A DNA stretch of 64,000 nt from Liolophura sinensis (GCF_032854445.1 NC_088307.1:5764001-5828000), one strand, 5' to 3'; positions 11,517 through 24,113 are shown, numbered from the stretch's first letter. The notes: generated by a model not told the origin, from the sequence alone. Numbers and translations are program-made.

Positions 11517-11941
11517 AATCGGTAATTAACAATTAATAATGCACATACAGTCCACACTGTATCATTGAAGTTTCATCTTAAAAAACTGTCAAAACTAAAT
11601 GCCGTTTTAAAACTGCATCAAAAAAACAACAATTTTAAAGTAAATGTACGAAGAGCTTCATTAACAGTATTCCCAATCAGTGTTGATTCAAAGTCTGACA
11701 CATGGATGCTACCTCCCAAATACTGACAAAAAAAAGAGGCCTTCCAAAATACCCTGTGGGACCAAAAAAAGGTACTTGCTCCTCAACACTGAGATTAGGG
11801 CCAGAAAGTTAAAACATTGGGTGGAACTGAACCAACGTCAGCATACCTACACGTTTAGATACAGCTGTTTTACTCTTTGCTTTACCAGTAAAAGTGTATT
11901 CATCAGTAAATGGCGCATAGCAGATACATAGTCATACATTT

Positions 11942-12109
11942 ACAGTAGAGATATTTATTTATTCATTTATTTCATTGGTGTTTTACGCCATACTCAAGAA
12001 TATTTCACTCATACGATGGCGGCCACCATTACGGTGGGAGAAAACCGGGCACAGCCCTGGGGAAACTCACGCCCATCTGCAGGTTGCTGGCAGACCACAG
12101 TAGAGATAT
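11942..12109 (-). mobile_element. SINE family S with a perfect 13-bp target-site duplication
   Basis: The element body is 11955-12096. ACAGTAGAGATAT is present at 11942-11954 and 12097-12109. The copy again starts exactly at GGTCTGCCAGCAACCTGC and ends in a T-rich (minus-strand A-rich) tail. Confidence 0.95.
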
Positions 12110-12783
12110 GAATACACGCCAGGTACGTGATAAATTTAACTGCACTCAATTGCTCTGTTTTTATGCGAATTAGTGAGTTTACACATTAGAATCATGAATA
12201 ATTCAACAGTGCGTGACTTAATGAGCGTACCTGTAGACACTTGCCCTAGGGCTTTCATTTCTCCTCATAAATTACTAGCATCTCCTAAAATTCAACTAAT
12301 TGTCTTGCTATCATAAATGTAACTCACAAGTTACATTAATATAAATGTAATATATGCTAATATATACGCGAGGAACATTATAAACAAAAGTAACAATACG
12401 TTCTGATGAACATCATTGTTTACATACATGTAGGTGGCCATGTTAAGCTGATAATGTTGAACACATGTAACCACTGGACCGTCGGTGGTTTACATATTCT
12501 TATAGCACTGTTTCTGTTTTTTTGGCGTGTAAGACCCAGTCAAATTTCTCACTGAAATATGAGCAGGTAAGCAGAATGTACTGAAAATGAAAACTGGCAC
12601 CACCAAATGGGAGAGTTTCTTCTTCAACTGATTAGTTTTATCATATTCATATCTCCATGTGTGTATGTACATGCTGCCCAGCAAAACTTCTTTACAAGTA
12701 TTTCAAATTTCAGAAAGATTTATAGAAATTTTAACCAACAGATTATGCTTTTCTGTTCAAAACCACCTAGTATAGATGTAATC
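12110..12783. other. No recognisable feature
   Basis: AT-rich DNA with no supported gene or repeat. Confidence 0.4.
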
Positions 12784-12953
12784 TAATAATGTGTTCGGTC
12801 TGCCAGCAACGTGCGGATGGTCATGGGTTTCCCCTAGGCTGTGCCTGGTTTCCTCCCACCACAATGCTGGCCGCCGTCGTATAAGTGAAATATTCTTGAG
12901 TACGGCGTAAAACACCAATCAAATAAATAAATAAATAAATAAATAATGTGTTC
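12784..12953 (+). mobile_element. SINE family S with a 12-bp target-site duplication
   Basis: The element body is 12797-12941. AATAATGTGTTC precedes it (12785-12796) and follows its AAATAAATAAAT tail (12942-12953). It starts exactly at GGTCTGCCAGCAACGTGC. Confidence 0.95.
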
Positions 12954-13339
12954 TACATTATGACTCTACAGAAAACAGATACAGGTTCAACAAGTGTCTC
13001 CAGATTTACGTTAATTTATGTATAATTACACGTAAAACCATGTTCATCCCTGCATTATATTTGTTTGCTTTAGCATATACTGATCCATTATTATATTCAT
13101 ATTTATAGTTAAATTTACTGATATTCTATACATTCTTATGAATAATTATTACATTCTGAAAAAAAAAACTTGTCCTTTTGCTAAAAGAAATGTGAGGTTG
13201 ACTGTGACATACATGTACTCTTGTTCATAATATACACGTACCAGTCACAAGAAAAAAACACTTTAATGTCAATATTAATTAAGGGATGGCTACAAGCCAT
13301 ACAGAGCAAGAGTGACTCTAATTGCTTGTTTTTAAAACT
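12954..13339. other. No recognisable feature
   Basis: AT-rich single-copy-looking DNA. Confidence 0.4.
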
Positions 13340-13410
13340 TTCGCCACGATATGGCTGAAATATTGCCGATGTGGCGTTAAGCCATAATCATTCATTCATC
13401 ATTCACATCA
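13340..13410 (+). mobile_element. 3' end of a second SINE type with ATTC tail
   Basis: GCCACGATATGGCTGAAATA, then ATTGCCGATGTGGCGTTAAG, followed by a CATTCATTCATC tail. This block resembles the S tail block in plan (hairpin-like GCC...GGC, then a simple repeat) but differs in sequence. Only the end of the element is preserved. Confidence 0.55.
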
Positions 13411-13621
13411 ACTGACTTATAAGATGGAAGAAAAAAATCCTTTCTACACAGATATATACATAACAACTGAAAGTTCATGTACACATATGTTCACATATTT
13501 TTACTATAAGGCTTAAAAGTCTTAAGGACCCATCATGGTATGTAAGTTTTTTACTCAAGCCGACAAAATATAAAGCATAAATATCTGTAATAATGATCTC
13601 TTATCAAATCCAAACAGTGCA

Positions 13622-13752
13622 GGGCCCAGTTTCACAAAGCGACATTTTTTTAACGTACATTTGTCGTACGACATTTTGTACATCACTGTTAACGTACCAT
13701 TGTTCTGTATGTGCGATATCTTACAAGTACAACACCTTTGTGAAAGTGGCCC
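13622..13752. mobile_element. Foldback MITE, G type
   Basis: GGGCCCAGTTTCACAAAG at the left end is matched in reverse complement by CTTTGTGAAAGTGGCCC at the right end. The interior is 95-100 bp and contains TACGTTAA- and GTACGAC-type inverted blocks. No coding capacity. Similar ends are at 23246 and 53918. Confidence 0.75.
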
Positions 13753-14239
13753 ATTATGACTAAGACTATGGCTAAGAGTCTCCTGTATATATCAATACAA
13801 ATAAATCCTTGCTAAGTCACTGTCATTGTATTCGAAAAACTGGCACCCCAAAACAAATAAAAATCTAAAGCCAAATTTGAATTCTGTTTACCCAATATTG
13901 ATACAAGTACACTGTACACGACTTTAAATTGTATATAATGTTCTATAGTTCTTTGTTTCCATTCAAATGCTTTGGTAGTTAGTCGACATGCTTTACTTGA
14001 ACAAAAAGATCGAATAAAATGTCAAACTGGAAACCTTTGAAGCCCTTTGAAGATTTTCTGATGACAGATACCTTTGAAATTGTCTCTTATAGTTTCTGAA
14101 CTTTATTATAAGTGTATGGGTTTTTTTCACATTTGATTTCCTTTTTCCTCCTTTGAAAGACTGAAAAATCGTGTTTATGCATGTTTGGGAGGGAGTTTTA
14201 ACTTTTAAGCATCAAAATCTTTATTCTTTCAGTGCTGAA

Positions 14240-14402
14240 GGCAAAAGGTTAATTTTATTTGTTTGTTCATTTATTTATTCATTTAACTTGTTTTATGTCA
14301 TAGTGAAGAATTTCTCACTAAATATGATGGCAGTTTTCACAAACGGGAAAACCGACGTTAAGTACGACATTAAACCCTCAGCATTCATTCATTCATTCAT
14401 TC
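14240..14402 (+). mobile_element. Degenerate SINE-like fragment with ATTC tail
   Basis: A T-rich ATTTATTTATTCATTTAAC block is followed by TATGATGGCAG, GTTAAGTACGACATTAAACC and a (CATT)n tail at 14383-14402. It looks like two eroded SINE ends fused. Its exact type is uncertain. Confidence 0.4.
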
Positions 14403-14680
14403 ACTGCATTAAATTTGTATAATTTTTTACTATACACAGTATTACACAAGAAAGTAAAAAAATTAAAGTCTTGGGATAGAAGATGACTGCTTTCCTAAAT
14501 ACAGCTAGAAGATCTTAATTTTAGGAAAAGAAACTTCAAAACACTTTGCCTGCTAGATGTCGTACAACATAACAATGTATTCATTTGCTTTTGACAAAAA
14601 AAAAAGGTCAGCAATAAAATAACAATTGGGAATAACAACTCCATTCAACATAAACAGAATCCAAGCCAGCTCAGTTCACG

Positions 14681-14950
14681 GTGCAGATTATCTTCAGTCA
14701 ATCACACGTGCAGATTATCTTCAGTCAATCACACGTGCAGATTATCTTCAGTCAATCACACGTGCAGATTATCTTCAGTCAATCACACGTGCAGATTATC
14801 TTCAGTCAATCACACGTGCAGATTATCTTCAGTCAATCACACGTGCAGATTATCTTCAGTCAATCACGGTGCAGATTATCTTCAGTCAATCACACGTGCA
14901 GATTATCTTCAGTCAATCACACGTGCAGATTATCTTCAGTCAATCACACA
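14681..14950 (+). repeat. Minisatellite, 27-bp unit, 10 copies, with CACGTG in most junctions
   Basis: The unit is GTGCAGATTATCTTCAGTCA followed by ATCACAC. Eight of the junctions create a perfect CACGTG palindrome; one junction has CACGGTG and breaks the reading frame by one base. Open frames with a 9-residue repeat result in two plus frames and are by-products of a unit divisible by three. Confidence 0.97.
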
Positions 14951-15639
14951 AATTCATGTATTAGGCCATTTTTCAATTGTGTGCACAACATCTCAAGTCC
15001 ACGGTTTTCCTGTTTTGAGTGTTCACTCTAAATCCTTTCGAGTTTCACAGAGCATAGATCATTTTTGTTGAGTTCAGGCCTATTTATTGACAGAGCTAGC
15101 TGTCCTAACTTTCCAGGATTTCAAATTTTATAGATCTCCTTTATTTTGAACTATGAAAATCATCATTTTGAATTTTAGGCACAATTAATGTTTGTGTCAC
15201 AGTTTCATGTTTAGACTTCAGTGCTGATGTCTTTTCTCTTCAATAACATTTCCCAATTACAGAATCCATCTACCTGAATCATAGCATGTTCTGGTAGCAT
15301 CGTGTACAAACTGTGTGTTCACAAAGATCTGCACAGCAATGTCTAATATGCATATACATGTCTATAAATCTGACACTACAAAAAAACACATAGAAGAATG
15401 CTTTATCAATGCTGGTTTATTTCTACCTGTGTCAAACGACCTTTCCCCAGGTGAAAATCTAGGTAAGCATATAAATATATGTACGTATGTGTGTATGTAT
15501 ATATCTGTGTGAAGTATATGTACATAAGCATGTGATGTGGATCATTCATCAAAGCTGTTTGCACAGTCTCCCCACCCAACATTCCAACCATCCAGTCAGG
15601 CCAGGCCATTCACACATTCGCTTAACACATCTGAAGTCA
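14951..15639. other. No recognisable feature
   Basis: AT-rich DNA with no supported gene. Confidence 0.4.
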
Positions 15640-15985
15640 GGCTCTAGATTTTATTTATTTATTTGACTCGTGTTGTACGCTGTACTCCCGGCCGTACGTG
15701 GGAAGGTCTGGCAGCAGCCTAAGGATGGTTGTGGGTTTCCCCGGGGGGGCTCTGCTCGGTTTCCTCCCACCATAATGCTGGCCGCTGCTGTATAAGTGAA
15801 ATATTCTTAAAACAACAATCAAATAAATAAATAAATTTTACACTTAATTATTTTACTTAAACAACGTGACGAGCATTATAGAGTATTATGAAACCAGATA
15901 GAGACATGGGAAACCCACTACCATTCGCAAGTTGCTGACTTTCCCACGTACGGCCGGAGAGAAAGCCTGCATGTCACGCTCTATA
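15640..15985. mobile_element. Two family S SINEs in inverted arrangement
   Basis: A minus-strand copy begins with a T-rich tail (about 15648-15687) and continues at about 15868-15975 (GAGCATTATAG, GGGAAACCCACTACC, TTCCCACGTACGGCCGG). A plus-strand copy (15688-15835) lies inside it, from CCGGCCGTACGTGGGAA to an AAATAAATAAAT tail. The 17-bp segments 15688-15704 and 15941-15957 are perfect reverse complements. The outer flanks GCTCTAGATT and GCTCTATATT look like an eroded target-site duplication. Confidence 0.8.
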
Positions 15986-17213
15986 TTAAAACTACAGGGT
16001 CCTGAGCTTGGCTGAAACATATAGTGTAAAATCTTCGGTTAACAATTTTTAGCACACAGGAACTTGAGAGCTTCTGTACCAAGGCTTTTTGATGCAAATA
16101 CTTTCCCAATGCACTATAAACCAAATCCTTGCTGAAGTTTTAACTCCCACACGTACAATCTGATAATGAAATATAACAGATTTGGTTTGAAAGCCACTTT
16201 AAAAAATAAACAAAACCACTGGTTTTGAAACACATCTGTAAAGTAACACTGCATGCAGAGTTTGCCTATCCATCATGTCTTTTTTTTCAGTATATAAATG
16301 TATCACAATCCTATCCCACAATACAGCAGGAATTATTAAAGGCCAATGCAATGAAACCTTTGCTTAACAATTAGGCAAACTGAAAGTATCAAATATAATG
16401 TACACACAGCGGTCTTTACTTTGTAAGCTGAAATACGGTAAGGGCCACTTTCACTTTTTTTCTAAATATAATAAAATATTTTACAATCCTGTCCCAGAAT
16501 GAAATAAGAAATAAGGCCAAATCCACATTTTCCATACAACACCTGCTTAACAAAAAACTGAAAGTATAAAACATTATTGACAAACATTCTGTTTATCTTT
16601 ATAAGTTGCCAAAAAAGTAAAAAGGCAAAGGACTTCCATATCAAGTTTTCAAGTTCTCTCATTTTGCCTTTATGCAGTTTAACAATTATTACCTACTAAT
16701 ACCAGCATACAAAGGTCAAACACATTGGCCTAAGCTCCCACTTTAACTCACGCCCATTTTTTATGCCCTGAAATGTCGCCCATGATTAAGCCGCACATTT
16801 TGCTTGATTTTTGACAGTTGTATTGTCCTCTGAAAGGTGTTTTGAAATTTGTTGTCCTACTGGCAAATTGTGATTTTCAGCACTATTTTTTAGTTATTTT
16901 TAGGTCATTCACAGTCTTTATTCATTTATTTATTTATTTATTTTCACATGCATTATAGACCGAAAAAACTATTTCTAACAATCTTACAAAAATAATTCAA
17001 AGGCATTTCCATAAGCATCATGTCATTCGCAACCAATCATAAATCAGCTAGAACAATAACCAGTCAAATATATACATGTATATAAATCAATCAAAGAGAA
17101 CAATAAACCACAGCACTCTATGTGTAGGACCAAGCAAGCCCTAATCTTAGTAGTACCAATCACAATAAAAAATTGTATTTCCATCTCAAATATTTACAAT
17201 ATATTCATTTAAG
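15986..17213. other. No recognisable feature
   Basis: AT-rich DNA with short ATTTATTT runs near 16920. No supported gene or RNA. Confidence 0.4.
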
Positions 17214-17430
17214 CTGGGGCCTCCGTGGCTCAATGTGTAGTTGTGAGTTCAAGTCCAGCTCATGCTGGCTTCCTCTCTGGCTGTAAGCGAAAAGGTCTTT
17301 AGCAACCTGCGGATGGTCGTGGGTTTCCCTCGAGGTTTTCTCCCCCATAATGCTGATCACTGTCTTACAAGTGAAATATTCTTGGGTACAGCGTAAAACA
17401 CCAATCAAATAAATAAATAAATAAATTATC
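17214..17430 (+). mobile_element. SINE family S with shortened tRNA head
   Basis: Starts with GGGGCCTCCGTGGCTCAATG, the A-box region of the tRNA-derived head. The middle of the head is deleted, and it continues with GTGAGTTCAAGTCCAGCTC (B-box) and the full body and tail. It shows how the head joins the body. Confidence 0.92.
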
Positions 17431-17443
17431 TAAGCATAATCTG

Positions 17444-17609
17444 GAGTCATTATTCTATGTAGTCTAATAAAAGCACACTTTTTGTAAAGCTCTGAAATTG
17501 GCCAACTCAATCAGTCTAGTTTTGTCTCCAAAATCAAATTTGAAATGTGTACAAATGGTGTTTAAGCTGCTTTTTCATATTCGAAAAAGTTGAGGAAATA
17601 GGGTATACT
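17444..17609 (-). repeat. Dispersed repeat L, copy 4
   Basis: Contains GGCCAACTCAATCAGTCTAG, TTTTGTCTCCAAAATCAAAT and ends GTTGAGGAAATAGGGTATA. It abuts the SINE tail at 17430. Confidence 0.7.
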
Positions 17610-18522
17610 GGTGGAGTATTAAGGCACACATAACGGACACCAACTACAAACATGCTGTCTCTATTACCATTATTACCATCTATGTATTCATCTGGTAATA
17701 AAGAAGCAGCTGTAATGGTAAAACATGTAACATCCTTCATCACTTTGTCAACAAGCATTTTACCAAGAGATAAATAACTTAAAATTTTATTTTTAGTGGT
17801 AAATACATGTTGTAAAATATTATTTTTTTGTTCATAAAACGTAGATTTTTCCAGTAGGATATTATCTTGCCTTTCAAACAAATTTCAAAACACCTTTCGA
17901 AAAAACAATAGGATTCTCACTTCTTCGAATCAGTTAAAAATGATCAACTTTGTTATGGACAAAAATTTCGGTCATTTGGGGTATATAAACATGCTGGCTA
18001 TTGGCAATTGGCATTCTTATATCACATGTACATCTAGGAAGCTTTTCCTGGTATTTCTATCACAGGTCACATGTACAGTGCTCCTGTACAGAGTATGTAC
18101 AATTATGGTCATGCAGTACTTGAGGGTGTAACATGTCATTGTTTAAAGGCCATAACAATTATAGGCACATCTTGTTTCACACACATATACAAACACAAAC
18201 TCACATTTAGTTGTACCCTAATTCCATTACTATTATACAGTCACAGAGGCATGGCTAAAAGGCCATTCCAAAACACTCATTTGGCACGCCGAACTAGATC
18301 CAGGTTATATTTTAAGGCTGTTCTTTATATATTATCCTTGTTTTATTCATTTATATGGTATCTGATTGTTACAAAATTGAAAAATTATGCACTATAAATG
18401 CAACCATGATCAAATCCAGCTTCTGAGAGCCCTTGTCCGTCCCCTAATTTGGGCAAAATGTTAAATCAAAAATTTCCAACATTTCATTGATTTATTGATT
18501 CATAAAGTGACATGTACGTTAA

Positions 18523-18525
<3 letters not shown>
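17610..18525. other. No recognisable feature
   Basis: A 115-codon minus-strand frame (17534-17881) overlaps the end of repeat L at one side. I do not consider it a gene. Confidence 0.35.

Positions 18526-18582
<57 letters not shown>
18526..18582. repeat. TA microsatellite
   Basis: Uninterrupted TA dinucleotide run of about 57 bp. Confidence 0.97.
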
Positions 18583-18584
<2 letters not shown>

Positions 18585-20139
18585 TTTGTGGGCGGTGGCA
18601 TTATGGGTTTGACAAAATGCCTGTATGCGACCATGGCAATTATGGTTGATGTTATGCTGTAGGTCACATGGACGCCAGAGTGTCCAGGGTTTATACGCCC
18701 AAACCTGTGGGAAGTTTAATACTTACTAAATTGTTATCTGAGACATGCCGGCCATACTGGTATAAGATAAGTGGTCTTAACAAACATTACTCGTCACCAA
18801 AACACCATGAACTGTAAGAGTGGACAAATCTACAAATTTTCTGTCCACAGATAGAATTGAACCCTCCACGCATTGAAACCCACTGATTTCATGAAAGTGC
18901 CTGTGGGCTGACATCAGGAAATTTTAATGCAAAACTGCATATTTTAAGAAAAAAGTTCATCAAGTGATTTTTAAGGACTGTGTACTATTACAGTTAACTG
19001 GTATAAACCTCGGTCACATCCCCTGAATAAAAACTTATGCCTGTATACTTTAGTTAAACAAATTCAAAGACACAAACCTTCATTTCTCATATTACACCTT
19101 ACCCTAACTGTTCACACAATACAACACAGGTACAGGTACACATACCTGGGTAATCAGTCTTTAATTGAGACATTTGTGCCTGAAAATTGGGAAACAGATC
19201 ACTGGGAATGAAGCCAAATATACGCCCCTGGAGCCAAGGTAGATAATTTCCTGCTCACACATAGTACATGCAGGAATCCCACACCTGCTTCACTGAGCTA
19301 ATGTCCTTCTTTCTCTGACTGTCTCACGCATTTATGTCATCAATAAACTTCATAGCGGGTAGAGCTATAAAAGCAGTTCTAAAAGCACATGTTCATTGCA
19401 AGGTTGATACAGGCAACTTTCAAAGGGCACAGCACTTAGGTTCAAGTCTACTTGAACATACATAAATATATCAAATAAAACTGATTTTAAGAGTAGGCTT
19501 GTAAACATGGGTACAAGGTCAATATTTTAAAGTGAACCTACTCAAATGTCCAGACCAGCGCCAAATTTGGTATTAATTGCATAAAGAAACCCAATTCTTT
19601 ATCCAGAAAAAATTTGCATGTGTGACAACAAATGATGAACTTGTATCACTTAGGAAAAGATTCTTGAAACAGCATTAAGTTGTTTCCAAATATGTTTGCA
19701 AACTCACTTCATCCAGGTGTAACAGGAGCACAGGTATGTTTTGTAATTACATGTATTTACCTGCCGTAAAATTGAAATTATCAGGGTAGATGTGTTTGTA
19801 TGCACACATATAAACTATTGTACACTGGAATCAATTTGTCCCACTACCACGCAAGAGTCACATGAAATTAGCACATCTTTTGGCAAAGCTGAAAATAATG
19901 ACAAACTATCTGGATAACTTCATCTTCAATATTCACTGAAAGATGTTGTCACTTTTTTTCCGAATCACAAAGTCTGCCAAAAACAGGCTGAAATGTCCCA
20001 CAAATTTGGTGTTGATATAGGCTATCAAAGTTGAAGTCATGTAAGTAAATACCATATAGCTGTCACCCACAGCATTAAGTATTACAGTATTAGTTATCAC
20101 CAATAACAATGAGGTACCACTCAGCACTAATGCAACCAG
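18583..20139. other. No confident feature
   Basis: A hydrophobic minus-strand open frame (19933-20127) ends in this stretch. I considered it as a possible downstream exon of the gene at 24114 but found no good splice acceptor. No other signal was seen. Confidence 0.35.
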
Positions 20140-20845
20140 TTATCACCACCAACATCTAGGTACCGCCGTGAACAAAGGATATCAAGGTGTATAGCAAAGA
20201 ACATTTAGCAGCAACCAATGTTGCAACCAATGGTACATGTACCATCAAGGATATCTAGGCACAAAGAGACCATTTAGGAAGAACCAACTGAAGGAGACCA
20301 ACTGAATCTTGGTACCACAAGAAACATCTCGGTATCACTAATGACATCCAGGAATGTTTAGGTACCACCAATAGTACCTTGGTTCCACAGGGAACATCTA
20401 GGAACCACCAATGCTACCTTGTTTCCACAGGGAAAATCTAGGAACCACCAATGCTACCTTGGTTCCACAGGGAACATCTAGGAACCACCAATAGTACCCT
20501 GGTTCCGCAGGGAACATCTAGGAACCACCAATGGTGCCTTGGTACCACAGGGAACATGTAGGAAAAACCACTGGTACCTCGGTACTACAGGGAACATCTA
20601 TGTGCCATCAATGTTAGAGAACATCTTGGTACCAGCAGTATCACGCTGGTACCATCAATAACATATCAGTACCACCACTAACATCTCGGTACTACCAATA
20701 GCATCTTGGTAACACAAATAAGGCAAGACGAATAACATCTACTGTAAAGATGGCCACAGTTAACACCTACATGTATTAACAAAACACCAAGAACATTTAT
20801 GTGCCACCAAAAATTTCTTGGCACCACCAATAACATCCAGGCATC
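20140..20845 (+). repeat. Degenerate minisatellite, 40-bp unit
   Basis: The best copies (about 20340-20600) have a 40-bp unit with GGAACCACCAATGCTACCTT and GGTTCCACAGGGAACATCTA. Outside the core, GGTACCACC-type motifs recur at irregular spacing. Confidence 0.85.
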
Positions 20846-20957
20846 AGCCAAAGTATAAGTTATTTGTAAAAATTCAGGAATTTCTAATTTACAACATTTT
20901 CAAAATTGGCCAGCTATCGTACAGAGTGCACCTCTGAAGCTCTGAAGCATTTAGACT

Positions 20958-21107
20958 AGTACAAATATTTATTTACTTATTTGATTGTTTTTTTCTGCCG
21001 TGCTCTAAAATAGTTCACTTCTGCGACAGCCACCAGCATTATAGTGGGAGGGATCTCGGCAGAGCAAGGGGGAAAACCCAACACCATCCGCAGGACTTGT
21101 ACAAATA
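20958..21107 (-). mobile_element. SINE family S, 5'-truncated
   Basis: Minus-strand tail at about 20971 and body to CCATCCGCAGG at about 21092. ACTAGTACAAATA on the left and ACTTGTACAAATA on the right form a 12-of-13 target-site duplication. The body is diverged, so this is an older copy. Confidence 0.85.
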
Positions 21108-23245
21108 CATACACTAAATAAACATACATTTTGTACATTGAATCAAATTCTTTGGACTTTCCAGTATGTCAATATATATATATATATGTTTATACATGCA
21201 TAAATGTACTTAAGACACATTTAATTGCAACTCTGATCAGCCACTTTAAAACATATTGTCTTTTTTCTCGTCACAGTCAACCAATCAATTGACAGGATTT
21301 CCCTATAGTACCGACTGTCTATGTCTATATCACTGATTTTTGATCTTTGTTCCTCAAAAAAGACAAAATGTCCTATAAAATGATGAGGACTACAAAATAC
21401 TGCATCGAGATGAAGCTGAATTGCAACGCTGTGTTGTCCAGCTCAATCATCGTCAAACCTACTAAACGTTTTCAGGTGACAAGCTGGCATTACATGTGCC
21501 TTATGGTACTGATTTGAGAACCAAGAATAAGTACAGACGCACTAGAGGTGTAAGCATTCTCACGCTAGAGGAAAAGTGAGAGGTTGACTGAAGGGGAAAA
21601 GCATTACCAACTTGGACAATTTGCCAAAATAAAGCCTGAAGTAGACGTGAAAACAGTGTCTCTATATGACGGAAACACACCCTTTTCTGCAATATATATA
21701 TGCATGTATATGTCCATTCAACAAATGAGAGACTGAATCTTTATGTGAAAAAATAAATTCACAAACAACAGGTAGGGTATGGTCAAGACCACTGACCATC
21801 ATTTTGTCAATTTCAGTACTTTTATACCTACCTAGTCTAGAATTTGGAAGACATTGAAATAATAAGGATTTGTGCTCACAGAGTACTTTTTAAAGAGTGA
21901 ACATCAAAATTCCACAGAGCTGTATTGTTAATGCTACAAGTACATCTAATAACATCCTGTGTGGATGCTTTTCTTTTTATAACATACAAAATCAAAATGA
22001 TGAACTCTAAGAATTTTTAAGTCTGTGATTAAAGGAAATTTGCATGATAAAAAAAAAAACATGTTTTCACTTAGATTACTGGTTAGTTTTAACAAAAAGC
22101 CCAAACATCTTTCAGGAACTGAAACGAATCTCGATATTGCGCTGCATTTCCTGAATTCAATATTATTGTTATAATTTATGTCATTATCAGTATTATATTA
22201 TGTCTGATACCATATTTCGTGAGTTTTGTCTTAGCATTGCAAGGTGTTTATTTCCATCTATAATCCTTGAATACAGTTTTTCACCTAAAGTTTGATAAGT
22301 AAAAATAATCTTTCTGAAGTACATGTATATAAAGGCCTTCAAATGATGCCAACACTTGAGTTTTTTCTGATAAGAAACTAATCCAACTTTACAAAAGGAC
22401 TCTTCAAGTGGCCCTGCAACATGGCTGAACCATTCAAACAAAATGTGTCAACATGCTAAACTTTAGGTGAAATACAGCAGCTATAAATGGTTTGCAGCTG
22501 CAGTTAAAAATCTGGTTAAAACAAGAATGTCACAGAAATTATAATAAAAGACTACATGTCGAAAAAGACTGTCAGGTGCAAAGAACTCTTTATGACAGGT
22601 ACCCTAATAACGATAACCTGTGGTCCACCTATTTGTAGTACATAACCGTAGGTATAAACATATTAATATTAACATTAATATTAATTAATGCTTTCCATAT
22701 TAACCTGTATGATGTATTTTTGTACATATTTACATAAACATTTATGTAAAAGTCAAGTATAATTGTATGCATTTAAAAGCAGAATCTGAATGTCAAATTG
22801 AAAGTTAGAAACCTATACGTATGCACATTATATGTGTACACATATGATTATCACACACACACAAAGCCTGAATAATAAACACAATGAAATAACTAAATAA
22901 TAATCGTGCACTATTAAAATTCATAATTATTTTCAGACTTTGAACAGACAGACAAGCTCAGAATAAAGATGTACTAACAGTGATTCCAATATAATTAAAC
23001 TTTAACAGCTTTATGCCATGTAATAGACTGAATGGGAGAAAAAAAAGCTGGGTAAATTTTGTGACATCTATCCTTATTAATATTAAATATAAATTTAAAA
23101 ATGCATAACTCCCATTTTAATCAAAATGCTAATATACATACATGATATTAATTTTACTTATCTATTCTTGTACTTGTTACAAGACTGGTACCATAATGTC
23201 AAACAGGAGATCTCACTGGTCACCAGCTACTAGTACCCATTACAC
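21108..23245. other. No recognisable feature
   Basis: A long AT-rich stretch with short TA runs (near 21172) and only chance-looking frames. It may be intronic if the exon at 24114 is real. Confidence 0.4.
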
Positions 23246-23371
23246 CTGGGGCCAGTTTAACGAAGCTCTCTTAACGTTACAAGCTCACTACTACCAATGC
23301 ATAGAGTACTGGTTACTGTGGTAGTTAAGAGAACGTAACGTTAAGAGTGTTTCATGAAGCCAGGCCCTGGG
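23246..23371. mobile_element. Foldback MITE, G type
   Basis: The left end CCTGGGGCCAGTTTAACGAA and the right end TTCATGAAGCCAGGCCCTGG are inverted copies. Internally, CTCTTAACGTTAC and GTAACGTTAAGAG are also inverted. Total length is about 126 bp, with no coding capacity. Confidence 0.8.
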
Positions 23372-24113
23372 ATTATTATTTCCTGTCTTAACTATCTTAA
23401 TCCCAGATTAGACAAACGACACTAATACATGTACCACTTGGCCTGTGAGGGGCCTCTCAGTTAATACATAATTCACTTATCTGAAAACTAGCCTAACGTT
23501 CCCTGTACCAAAATCTAAAATTGAACAATTTAAAAATAAAAAGTATTTATTTTCAATAAAATAATTCTTTAAAAATTTCCTGGAATACATGTAGTAAATA
23601 ATAATTAAGATATATTGATTCATAAATTACACAATTAGTGGTGTTTGAGCTGAAACTATAACATGCTGGCATGAAGTTCTGAGGACATCATAAAGTAAAC
23701 AATGATAATAATAAAATAAAATGTACGATTTGAAATCATATCCCCACCACCCCCTGAGTATATCAAGTTATATCAGCTATAAAATTCTCCAATAAAAACA
23801 TATAGTTAACAGTTTGAAATGAACAATACTAATTATTTTTTAATTAATCTAAATTCAAAGACATTCTACACAGCATACTAATAGCATAATATTGTACAAT
23901 GACCTTCAAAAAAGTAAGGCATAACTTCATGCATGCCCATTATTACTTCATAAAACTGTAACAAAACAAATCATTATTAAATGGTAGCCCCATTTCTGAA
24001 ATAATAAACAGGTTAATATTATTATTCATGAATATTAACATACATTCTGTAATTTTTTGAAATAATTAAAAAATATATCAATAATTGTAACAATTAAGGT
24101 AATGAATGCTTAC
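23372..24113. other. No repeat recognised; presumed start of intron 1 at the right edge
   Basis: AT-rich DNA. If the exon at 24114-24353 is genuine, the splice donor GTAAGC (minus strand, 24113-24108) opens an intron that continues leftward through this stretch. No acceptor was identified with confidence. Confidence 0.4.

Noticed and set aside
19933-20127. Downstream exon of the gene at 24114
   Set aside because: Hydrophobic and on the right strand, but no convincing polypyrimidine tract and acceptor, and it runs next to a minisatellite.
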